Below, piece after piece: positions 1 to 5,390 of a stretch of DNA of 6,261 nucleotides. The notes beneath the pieces are model-generated. The model was given only the letters and a program-made list of their open reading frames with translations, ran no database searches and was not told the origin of the DNA. Both the position numbers and the translations under genes were made by a program. Position 1 is the first letter of the stretch; every line of letters begins with the position of its first letter. Origin of the DNA: an uncultured Lachnoanaerobaculum sp. (GTDB lineage Bacteria; Bacillota; Clostridia; Lachnospirales; Lachnospiraceae); contig CALISX010000293.1 of the NCBI GenBank assembly GCA_938041725.1, positions 1 to 6,261 on the forward strand, written 5' to 3'.

Positions 1-83
1 GCGAGGTCTATCTCGCAGGTCCGCATGTGGCGGCAGCGAGTGCAATACTGGGGCGGATTGCGGCCCCCGAGGAGGTGGCGTAA
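1..83 (+). CDS. leuC: 3-isopropylmalate dehydratase large subunit, C-terminal end (partial)
   Basis: Only the last 26 codons are visible. The first complete codon is at position 3 and the TAA stop is at 81-83. The peptide begins [18 protein letters not shown] and ends APEEVA. It matches the usual end of the LeuC/HacA aconitase-like large subunit, where a 'V-[FY]-L-A-[SG]-P' strand is followed by an 'AAASA' helix. LeuC carries the 4Fe-4S cluster and, with LeuD, isomerises 2-isopropylmalate to 3-isopropylmalate in leucine synthesis in the cytoplasm. The stop overlaps the leuD start by one base (TAATG), so the two are translationally coupled, as expected for two subunits of one enzyme. The fragment is GC-rich. 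The assignment rests on the short match plus the leuD neighbour. A homoaconitase or methylmalate dehydratase large subunit cannot be excluded. Confidence 0.85.
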   Translation, partial: EVYLAGPHVAAASAILGRIAAPEEVA

Positions 84-571
84 TGTTCGAGGGAAAGGTC
101 TGGCGTTACGGAGACAACATTGATACAGACGTAATTATCCCCGCGCGTTATCTCAATACATTTGACCCAAAGGCGCTCGCAGCGCACTGCATGGAGGATA
201 TTGATAAAGATTTTGTCCATCAGGTGCAAAAGGGGGATATGATTGTGGCCAGAAAAAATTTCGGCTGCGGCTCCTCCAGAGAGCATGCCCCTCTGGCCAT
301 TAAGACCAGCGGCGTCAGCGTGGTGATTGCAGATACCTTTGCCCGGATTTTTTACAGGAATGCCATCAATATAGGGCTTCCCATTATTGAAAGCCCGGAG
401 GCGGCTGCGGATATTGAAGCGGGAGATGAGGTGGAGGTGGATTTTGACACCGGACGCATTACAGATCTGACCAAGGGCAAGAGTTATCAGGGCCAGGCCT
501 TTCCTGAATTTATGCAAAAAATCATTCATGCAGGGGGGCTGATCCCTTATATCAACCAGGAGAAACGTTAA
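83..571 (+). CDS. leuD: 3-isopropylmalate dehydratase small subunit
   Basis: This 162-residue protein has the normal length for the short bacterial/archaeal LeuD type. It forms the swivel domain that closes the active site of the LeuC-LeuD heterodimer, which interconverts 2- and 3-isopropylmalate in leucine biosynthesis. Visible family motifs are DNIDTD at 11-16, IIPARYLNT at 18-26 (the substrate-recognition loop), the hallmark [12 protein letters not shown] at 59-70, and [11 protein letters not shown] at 90-100. The ATG overlaps the leuC stop (TAATG), and the purine-rich GAGGAGG inside the leuC end at about 69-75 serves as ribosome binding site. Homologues of this short type can also act on citramalate-derived 2-methylmalate or on homoaconitate. 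The Asn in the YLNT loop, where homoaconitases have Arg, argues against a homoaconitase, but the exact substrate is inferred from family and context. No leuB follows, so leuD ends the visible operon. Confidence 0.93.
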   Translation: MFEGKVWRYGDNIDTDVIIPARYLNTFDPKALAAHCMEDIDKDFVHQVQKGDMIVARKNFGCGSSREHAPLAIKTSGVSVVIADTFARIFYRNAINIGLPIIESPEAAADIEAGDEVEVDFDTGRITDLTKGKSYQGQAFPEFMQKIIHAGGLIPYINQEKR

Positions 572-661
572 ACGATATAGATATTTTTGATAAGTGCAAT
601 TCAATTTCGCACTCACAGTAAGAAAATATTTTAAAGTGGTGAGAAAATTTTACTAATGGGC
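572..661. other. Non-coding spacer after leuD with weak hairpins, no clear terminator
   Basis: This AT-rich spacer separates leuD from the next promoter. It contains a weak inverted repeat AGTGC (593-597) / GCACT (609-613) with an 11-base loop, and a longer-range CTCAC (612-616) / GTGAG pair further on. Neither is followed by a clean run of T, so I do not call an intrinsic terminator. LeuCD transcription may end by another mechanism or read partly into the next unit. No credible open reading frame or RNA gene was seen. Confidence 0.4.
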
Positions 662-690
662 TTGTCAATACCATACAAATACCTTATACT
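662..690 (+). promoter_or_regulatory. Sigma-A-type promoter of the acyl-CoA dehydrogenase-etfBA operon
   Basis: The -35 box TTGTCA (662-667) matches TTGACA in 5 of 6 positions. It is followed by an exact 17-base spacer and the -10 box TATACT (685-690), 5 of 6 to TATAAT. The predicted start is near 697, leaving a leader of about 86 bases before the TTG start at 783. No known operator (for example a Rex site) is obvious around it. A second TATTAT at 692-697 could give a shifted start. This is the only strong promoter seen before the dehydrogenase, so it probably drives all three genes to the terminator after etfA. Confidence 0.75.
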
Positions 691-767
691 CTATTATAAG
701 TTTATGATGTTTTTTCTGCATAGCGTTTTTTAGCAAAGAGGAGCATCAGAAAATAACTTGCATAAAG

Positions 768-785
768 AAGGAGGTAATTAGATTG
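768..785 (+). promoter_or_regulatory. Strong ribosome binding site setting a TTG start
   Basis: AAGGAGGT at 768-775 lies 7 bases before TTG at 783-785. The spacing is ideal, and the next in-frame ATG comes only about 40 codons in, after conserved N-terminal sequence of the acyl-CoA dehydrogenase family. TTG is therefore the true initiation codon. Confidence 0.85.
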
Positions 786-1916
786 GCTTACATTATTTCA
801 GAAGAGGCAAAGGACTTATTGGCGGACATTAAGAAGTTTTGCGACAAGGAAGTAAGGGAGCAGGCAAAGGAGTTTGACAGGAGCGGTGAGTGGCCCAAGG
901 AGATGTATGCAAAGGCTATTGAACAGGGCTATACGGCATTAGAGGTTCCCGCAGAGTACGGCGGTGTGGGCCTGTCCAGGGTTGACATTGCTGCTCTTAT
1001 GGAAGAGATGGCTAAGGCTGATGCTGGATTTGCAACAACAATTTCTGCCAGCGGCCTGGGCATGAAGCCGGTACTGATTGCAGGAAATGAAGAGCAGAAG
1101 AAGAGAGCCTGCGAGATTATTATGAATGGTGGTTTCGGTGCCTTCTGTCTTACCGAGCCTGGTGCAGGATCTGATGCCGGTGCTGGAAAGACCACAGCTG
1201 TTAAGGATGGAGACAGCTATGTATTAAACGGCAGAAAGTGCTTCATTACCAATGGTGAAGTAGCTGATTTCTACTGCATTACCGCTATGACAGACAAAGA
1301 AGCTGGTGTTAGAGGCATTTCCATGTTCTTCGTAGAAAAGGGAACCCCGGGACTGAGCACAGGAAATCATGAGGATAAGATGGGAATCCGTCTTTCCAAT
1401 ACCTGTGATGTGGTAATGGATGACTGCCGTATTCCTGCTTCTGCTTTGATCGGACAGGAAGGCAAGGGATTCAAGATTGCCATGCAGACTCTGGATCAGG
1501 CCAGAACCTGGATGGGATGTATTGCTACCGGTATTGCGCAGAGAGCCATGGAAGAGGCCATTGCCTACACCAAGGAAAGAGTACAGTTTGGCAAGCCCGT
1601 TATTAAGAACCAGGCTATCCAGTTCAAGATTGCTGATATGGAGATCAAGATTGAGACAGCCAGACAGATGGTTGCCCATGCACTTACCAGAATGGACATG
1701 GGAGTAAGCTTTAGTATGGAGTCTGCTATTGCTAAGTGCTATGGAGGCGACATTGCTATGGAAGTAACCAGTGACGCAATCCAGTGCTTCGGCGGATATG
1801 GATATTCCAGAGAGTACCCGGTTGAGAAGTTGATCAGGGATGCTAAGATTTTCCAGATCTTTGAGGGAACCAATGAGATCCAGAGAATCGTTATCGCCAA
1901 CAACATTATCGCATAA
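783..1916 (+). CDS. Short-chain acyl-CoA dehydrogenase (butyryl-CoA dehydrogenase-like)
   Basis: This 377-residue flavoenzyme has the usual length of the short/medium-chain acyl-CoA dehydrogenase family. It carries the N-terminal helical domain (about 1-115), the middle beta domain with the FAD/acyl-binding signature LTEPGAGSD (123-131) and FITNG (154-158), and the C-terminal helical domain. That last domain has D238/R241 (CoA-binding pair), RVQFGKP (266-272) and the second signature CFGGYGYSREYP (335-346). The catalytic base is Glu361 in FEGTNEIQR, the position used by butyryl-CoA and medium-chain dehydrogenases. It interconverts an acyl-CoA and its 2-enoyl-CoA in the cytoplasm, with the following etfB-etfA as electron partner. 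The segment LDQARTWMG (237-245) differs from the LDGGR-type stretch common in Bcd, so the acyl substrate (butyryl, propionyl/acryloyl or branched) cannot be fixed. Translation starts at TTG with a strong ribosome binding site. Confidence 0.93.
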   Translation: MAYIISEEAKDLLADIKKFCDKEVREQAKEFDRSGEWPKEMYAKAIEQGYTALEVPAEYGGVGLSRVDIAALMEEMAKADAGFATTISASGLGMKPVLIAGNEEQKKRACEIIMNGGFGAFCLTEPGAGSDAGAGKTTAVKDGDSYVLNGRKCFITNGEVADFYCITAMTDKEAGVRGISMFFVEKGTPGLSTGNHEDKMGIRLSNTCDVVMDDCRIPASALIGQEGKGFKIAMQTLDQARTWMGCIATGIAQRAMEEAIAYTKERVQFGKPVIKNQAIQFKIADMEIKIETARQMVAHALTRMDMGVSFSMESAIAKCYGGDIAMEVTSDAIQCFGGYGYSREYPVEKLIRDAKIFQIFEGTNEIQRIVIANNIIA

Positions 1917-1952
1917 AACTTCATACAGAAAGCTTTATAAAGGCTTTACAAT

Positions 1953-1993
1953 CCGGTTGAGAGTGTTTGCCCTGGGGCAGCACTCTCAACCGG
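1953..1993 (+). promoter_or_regulatory. Long intercistronic hairpin between dehydrogenase and etfB
   Basis: The arms CCGGTTGAGAGTG (1953-1965) and CACTCTCAACCGG (1981-1993) are perfectly complementary over 13 bp. Inside the loop a second stem TGCCC (1968-1972) / GGGCA (1975-1979) continues the helix with only one or two unpaired bases at the junction. No T-run follows; the sequence passes straight to the etfB ribosome binding site AAAGGAG (1999-2005). It is therefore not a standard terminator. The likely roles are mRNA processing or 3'-end stabilisation of the dehydrogenase message, or tuning of etfB translation, whose binding site lies 5 bases beyond the stem. The structure is seen directly; the role is inferred. 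Confidence 0.8.
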
Positions 1994-2011
1994 TGCATAA
2001 AGGAGAAATAT

Positions 2012-2785
2012 ATGAATATACTGGTTTGCATGAAACAGGTATTTGACGATTCCGTGGAAGTGGGCTACAACGAAGCTGCACAGGCCTTTACCCCCGCCGG
2101 AATTGAGAAAATTGAAAATGCCTTTGATACCTATGCTCTGGAAATGGCAGCCAGACTGAAGGAAACGACAGGGGGTGAAATTACCCTTTTGTCCATTGGA
2201 GACGAGGATGCTAAGGTTGCCTTGAAAAACGGCTTGGCCGTAGGAGGAGACGAAGCAGTATTGATTTTGCAAAATGATTTCCAGGATGCAGATTCCTATT
2301 CCATTGCCAAGCTTTTGGCCCAGGGAATTCAAAAATTGGAGCAGGAGAAGAATATTAAATTTGATTTAGTATTCTGCGGAAAGGAAACCACAGACTTTGC
2401 CTGCGGACAGGTTGGAGTAATGCTGGCCCAGATCCTGCAAACCGGGGTGATTACGGACTTGGTGGATGTGGAGTATCAGGATAAAATTACTGGAAAGCAT
2501 GAAACAGAAACAGGGTACGAGATGATTGAAACCTCCACTCCCTGTGTACTTACCGTAAGCAAGCCTCCCTATGAACCCAGATATGCCACCATTAAGAGCA
2601 AAATGGCTGCCAGAAAGAAAGAAATTCAAGTACTTTCGGATCTTTCTTTGGATACAGGAAAGGTTTTGGTGAAAAACACCTACGAGAGACCGAAACGGCA
2701 GGCCGGGGTTAAGATTGTTGAGAAAACACCGGAAGAGGCTCTGGCAAAGGCAATGGCGCTGATTGGCGAAGCAAAGGTTATATAG
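2012..2785 (+). CDS. etfB: Electron transfer flavoprotein subunit beta
   Basis: This 257-residue subunit has normal EtfB length. It begins MNILVCMKQVFD, typical of the family, and has NAFDTYALEMAARLKE (36-51), the nucleotide-binding stretch FCGKETTDFACGQVG (121-135) and the EtfB signature region EPRYATIKSKMAARKKE (188-204). With EtfA it carries electrons between the upstream acyl-CoA dehydrogenase and other carriers. I chose the ATG at 2012, preceded by AAAGGAG six bases away. An in-frame upstream start at 1967 falls inside the hairpin and would add an unconserved 15-residue leader. Many bifurcating Bcd-linked EtfB proteins have a DGDTAQVGP-like loop where this one has DFACGQVG. Whether it binds a second FAD and bifurcates with NADH, or binds AMP as in ordinary ETF, is thus undecided. 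The stop lies within the etfA ribosome binding site, suggesting coupling. Confidence 0.95.
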   Translation: MNILVCMKQVFDDSVEVGYNEAAQAFTPAGIEKIENAFDTYALEMAARLKETTGGEITLLSIGDEDAKVALKNGLAVGGDEAVLILQNDFQDADSYSIAKLLAQGIQKLEQEKNIKFDLVFCGKETTDFACGQVGVMLAQILQTGVITDLVDVEYQDKITGKHETETGYEMIETSTPCVLTVSKPPYEPRYATIKSKMAARKKEIQVLSDLSLDTGKVLVKNTYERPKRQAGVKIVEKTPEEALAKAMALIGEAKVI

Positions 2786-2794
2786 GAGGTTTTT

Positions 2795-3766
2795 ATGGCT
2801 GAATCAACTTGTATTTTGGTATACATCCAATGTGATGGTATGGTTCCGGTAAATGCCTCTTTAGAGGCTTTGTCAAAGGCCAGGGAGCTGGCAAAGGAAA
2901 CAGGGGCCAAGGCTGGTGCGCTGCTCCTGGGAAGCTTTGATGAAAGCACAGAGAATGTGCTGAAGGAGTTCGGCGCACAGTGCATTATTAAGGTGGATTT
3001 AAAGGAATATAACATCCAGTCCCATGGAGAGGCCCTGGCTGGTGTGATTGGAAAATATACTCCGGCGCTTGTGCTGGCAGGCAATACCCCCCAGGCAAAG
3101 GATGTTTTTGCCTATACAGCAGCAAAGCTGGATCTGGTATCTACTCCCAATGTTTCAGGTATTACAAAGGATCTGGGCTTTACCATCGCTTTGTACGGCG
3201 GTGCGGTTTTAAGAGAGGTGGAAGTAGCCTCTGACAAAACAAAGCTTGCTATTGCAGCCAGCGGCGCCTTTAAAAAGCTGCCGGAAGCAGCTGCTGAATG
3301 TGAAGTGGTTGTTGAGGAATTCCCGGAGGCAGTAAAGGATCTGCGCACCATCCTGAAGGAGAGTGTAACAGAGATTGCTGATAGTGTGAATCTGGAGGAG
3401 GCCCAGGTTATTGTGGCCTGCGGCAGAGGCATCTGCACCCCGGAGGGAGTAAAGCTGGCAGAGGATCTGGCAGCGGTTTTGGGAGGTGCTGTAGGTGCTA
3501 CCCGTCCTGTGACAGAAAGCGGCGAGGTGGCCCGTACCCAGCAGATCGGACAGTCTGGAAAGATTGTGGCTCCCAAGCTTTATATTGGCTGCGGCGTATC
3601 CGGCGCAGTACAGCATATTGCAGGTATTTTAGGGGCAGATTACATTGTTGCCATCAATAAAGATGAGGATGCTCCCATCTTTGAAGTGGCAGATGTGGGT
3701 ATCGTAGGGGATGCCATGGTGATTATGCCCATGCTTATGGAAGAGTTCAAGAAATTAAAGGCATAG
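2795..3766 (+). CDS. etfA: Electron transfer flavoprotein subunit alpha
   Basis: At 323 residues this has normal EtfA length. The N-terminal half (about 1-190) is the Rossmann-like ETF domain. The C-terminal half is the FAD-binding domain, with GATRPVTESG (234-243), QIGQSGK (250-256), LYIGCGVSGAVQH (262-274), VAINKDEDAPIF (285-296) and a following ADVGIVGD. These residues wrap the electron-transferring FAD. The protein pairs with EtfB and accepts or donates electrons for the acyl-CoA dehydrogenase two genes upstream. AGGAGGT (2784-2790) precedes the ATG and overlaps the etfB TAG stop, leaving a 9-base gap. It is the last gene of the operon and is followed by two hairpins ending in a terminator. 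No N-terminal ferredoxin domain or other fusion is present. The order dehydrogenase-etfB-etfA is the common clostridial arrangement. Confidence 0.95.
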   Translation: MAESTCILVYIQCDGMVPVNASLEALSKARELAKETGAKAGALLLGSFDESTENVLKEFGAQCIIKVDLKEYNIQSHGEALAGVIGKYTPALVLAGNTPQAKDVFAYTAAKLDLVSTPNVSGITKDLGFTIALYGGAVLREVEVASDKTKLAIAASGAFKKLPEAAAECEVVVEEFPEAVKDLRTILKESVTEIADSVNLEEAQVIVACGRGICTPEGVKLAEDLAAVLGGAVGATRPVTESGEVARTQQIGQSGKIVAPKLYIGCGVSGAVQHIAGILGADYIVAINKDEDAPIFEVADVGIVGDAMVIMPMLMEEFKKLKA

Positions 3767-3772
3767 CTTTTA

Positions 3773-3809
3773 TTTTTAGGGAAACATGGAATCCATGTTT
3801 CCCTAAAAA
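3773..3809. repeat. Near-perfect 18-bp inverted repeat after etfA
   Basis: The arms 3773-3790 (TTTTTAGGGAAACATGGA) and 3792-3809 are complementary with a single central base, so the RNA would form a very stable hairpin with a small opened loop. There is no U-run directly after it on either strand. Its right-arm A-tract (3805-3809) is also the left flank of the terminator that follows, so the two structures compete for those bases. It probably acts as a 3'-end stabiliser or an auxiliary termination element. Confidence 0.75.
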
Positions 3810-3843
3810 AGTCCCGGCGGATGGAATCGTCGGGACTTTTTTT
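3805..3843. terminator. Bidirectional intrinsic terminator between etfA and larA
   Basis: The GTCCCG (3811-3816) / CGGGAC (3831-3836) stem is extended inward by G-T, C-G and G-C pairs to 3819/3828 and outward by A-T pairs. It is flanked by A6 on the left (3805-3810) and T7 on the right (3837-3843). Read rightward it is a GC-rich hairpin plus U7 ending the dehydrogenase-etfBA message. Read leftward it is the same hairpin plus U6 ending larA. One element therefore serves both convergent genes. Confidence 0.92.
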
Positions 3844-3859
3844 AGATGAATCTATTATT

Positions 3860-5137
3860 TTAAGCCTGATGGGGCTTTACAATAACAGAAATACCCTCTG
3901 GAATGGCTGCAATCTTAGCATCCTTTCCTTTGATCTTTAAAGCGATTTCCAAAGCCTCCTTCAGGGTGGGAACATACTGGATATGCATATCCTCTAAAAT
4001 CTGCTTGGCGCTGGGATCTGCCACATATAAAACCTGATGCCGGCTGAGAATCCTTGCCAGGATCTGGCTTTCCCACTGATCTGCAATGGTATCTTCCATC
4101 TTAACCTTTAAAATCATGTCCTCCACTTCCTTGGCATCCTTGGCATTTTTAAAGGTTTGGTAGAAGCTCTCTCCGCCATGTCCGTCATTGCACCTGGACA
4201 TTTCGATGATAATACCGTCAGGCTTGGCACAGGCCTCAGCAGCGGTCATACTCTTTACAGACTGGTAAATATTTTGATCCAGGGGGTAGCCGCCATTGGT
4301 GGTAATCACAATGTCAGCATCCACGCCATCCACAGCAGAAAGCCCCCCTACAAAACGGCAGCCCTCCTCATGGGCCTTTACCGGATCTCCTGCAAAGGCT
4401 GCAATCACCTTCTTGTCTGCATCAATGGCTACGTTTAAAATAAAGGCCAGCTTTGCCTGCTCTGCGGCATACAGCATATCCTTGTGAATTAAATTGCCAT
4501 CCAGGACACCGGTTCTGGATTTGTCAGAAGCAATGAAAGTGGAGCAGTGGTTGGCGAAAACGGTTTTCTGAGAGGCAATACCCGGCAGAATAGACTTTCT
4601 TCCTCCGGAAAATCCTGCGAAGAAATGGGGCTCAATAAAGCCTTCAGATACCAGCAAATCAGCCTCCACAGCCAGCTTATTAATTAAAAGGCTGCCGCCG
4701 GAGGGAAGGGTGCCAAGATGTACCATATCCTCGTCATTTTGAGATACATGCATGACAAAGTGTTCCTTTTCCACCAGATCCTTGCCGAATTTATCCACCA
4801 TCTCCTCCGGAGTAGTGGGTCTGTGGAATCCGGTTGCAATCAAAATAGAAATCTCACAGTCTGGGTTAAACTTACGGATTTCCTTCAGGTACAGAGGCAA
4901 GGTAACCTTGCTGGGAACGGGTCTGGTATGGTCAGATGTAACGATAACGATTTTTTTCTTTCCCTTGGCCAGCTCGCTTACAGGAACACTGCCAATGGGA
5001 TTTTCCAAGGCCTTCTGCACCAGCTCCTCCTGGGTTCCCTTGGGGATATACTCCACGGCCTTTGACTCCAAAACTGCTGTGGAATCCGGCAGCTCCAACT
5101 CTACTTTTTCCTTTCCAAACGGAAATTTAATGATCAT
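3860..5137 (-). CDS. larA: Nickel-dependent lactate racemase family protein (LarA, DUF2088)
   Basis: This 425-residue protein has almost the length of Lactobacillus plantarum LarA. That enzyme interconverts D- and L-lactate with a covalently bound nickel-pincer nucleotide. Key residues recur at a constant offset of three: His105 in ATGFHRP (Lp His108), His171 in EPHFFAGF (His174), Lys181 in GGRKSILPG (Lys184, the pincer-linked lysine), His197 (nickel/active-site His200), and Gln292 and Lys295 in YQSVK (Gln295, Lys298). The DHTRP motif is at 69-73. The protein is cytoplasmic, with no signal peptide. AGGAGGT lies just before the ATG (complement of 5142-5148). The cofactor genes larB, larC and larE are not in the window and must be elsewhere if the enzyme is active. 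Characterised homologues also racemise malate, phenyllactate, 2-hydroxyglutarate and other hydroxyacids, so lactate is likely but not proven. It is convergent with the etf operon. Confidence 0.88.
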   Translation of the reverse strand: MIIKFPFGKEKVELELPDSTAVLESKAVEYIPKGTQEELVQKALENPIGSVPVSELAKGKKKIVIVTSDHTRPVPSKVTLPLYLKEIRKFNPDCEISILIATGFHRPTTPEEMVDKFGKDLVEKEHFVMHVSQNDEDMVHLGTLPSGGSLLINKLAVEADLLVSEGFIEPHFFAGFSGGRKSILPGIASQKTVFANHCSTFIASDKSRTGVLDGNLIHKDMLYAAEQAKLAFILNVAIDADKKVIAAFAGDPVKAHEEGCRFVGGLSAVDGVDADIVITTNGGYPLDQNIYQSVKSMTAAEACAKPDGIIIEMSRCNDGHGGESFYQTFKNAKDAKEVEDMILKVKMEDTIADQWESQILARILSRHQVLYVADPSAKQILEDMHIQYVPTLKEALEIALKIKGKDAKIAAIPEGISVIVKPHQA

Positions 5138-5167
5138 ATCTACCTCCTGCTAATGTATTTGTTTTTA

Positions 5168-5196
5168 ATAGTATATCATTCCGGTTAAATATTCAA
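5168..5196 (-). promoter_or_regulatory. Tentative larA promoter
   Basis: On the minus strand TTGAAT (complement of 5191-5196) lies 17 bases before TACTAT (complement of 5168-5173). The better -10 match TATACT (complement of 5170-5175) gives a 15-base spacer. Either reading puts the start about 20-25 bases upstream of the ribosome binding site. The boxes match consensus only moderately, so the exact positions are uncertain. Confidence 0.45.
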
Positions 5197-5206
5197 CTAA
5201 AAAAAA

Positions 5207-5264
5207 ATCTTATGGGAACTGCTATGTATTTAATCTTTTAGTTCCTATTATCTTATTGAACTAA
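5207..5264. repeat. Direct repeats with competing inverted repeats upstream of larA
   Basis: ATCTTATGGGAACT (5207-5220) and ATCTTATTGAACT (5250-5262) are near-identical direct repeats whose starts are 43 bases apart. Between them TTAGTTCC (5238-5245) can pair either with GGAACT (5215-5220) or, over 7 bp, with GAACTAA (5258-5264). The block lies just upstream of the tentative larA promoter and about 60 bases upstream of the rightward promoter. It could be a tandem binding site for a regulator of one or both divergent genes. The sequence is too AT-rich for certainty. Confidence 0.4.
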
Positions 5265-5325
5265 TAAAGATTAATTTTTCATTATGGCTGTCTATATTTT
5301 TTAGATCGAAATTTCCATTATTGAA

Positions 5326-5354
5326 TTGACTTTTTTATTTGTATTTTTTATTGT
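5326..5354 (+). promoter_or_regulatory. Promoter of the secreted-protein gene
   Basis: TTGACT (5326-5331, 5 of 6 to consensus) is followed by 17 bases and TATTGT (5349-5354, 4 of 6). The predicted start is near 5361, giving a short leader of about 30 bases before the ATG at 5391. T-rich tracts fill the spacer. Confidence 0.6.
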
Positions 5355-5366
5355 ACTTCGAGTACA
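5352..5366. promoter_or_regulatory. Palindrome overlapping the -10/start site, possible operator
   Basis: TGTACTTCGAGTACA has perfect 6-base arms (5352-5357 and 5361-5366) around TCG. It overlaps the end of the -10 box and the predicted transcription start of the rightward gene. As DNA it would suit a dimeric repressor; as RNA it would give only a small hairpin at the very 5' end. The binding factor is unknown. Confidence 0.45.
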
Positions 5367-5390
5367 TAATTAATGAAAGGATTGGAAAAT

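Noticed and set aside
8..616. Minus-strand open frame of 202 codons across leuD
   Set aside because: It lies antisense to a clearly conserved leuD and shows no family motif; it is a shadow frame.
572..782. Rex, FapR or similar known operator, or a riboswitch, before the dehydrogenase
   Set aside because: I looked for the usual palindromes (TTGTTAA-type, TTAGTACC-type) and found no convincing match. The leader of about 86 bases shows only weak, wobble-rich pairing.
1967..2011. Upstream in-frame start for etfB adding 15 residues
   Set aside because: The start falls within the hairpin loop, has no suitable ribosome binding site, and the extra residues are not family-like. ATG 2012 has AAAGGAG at good spacing.
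5373..5390. Alternative ATG start for the secreted protein
   Set aside because: It is in frame but lacks a ribosome binding site, and it would place charged residues (MKGLEN) ahead of a typical MKK signal peptide.
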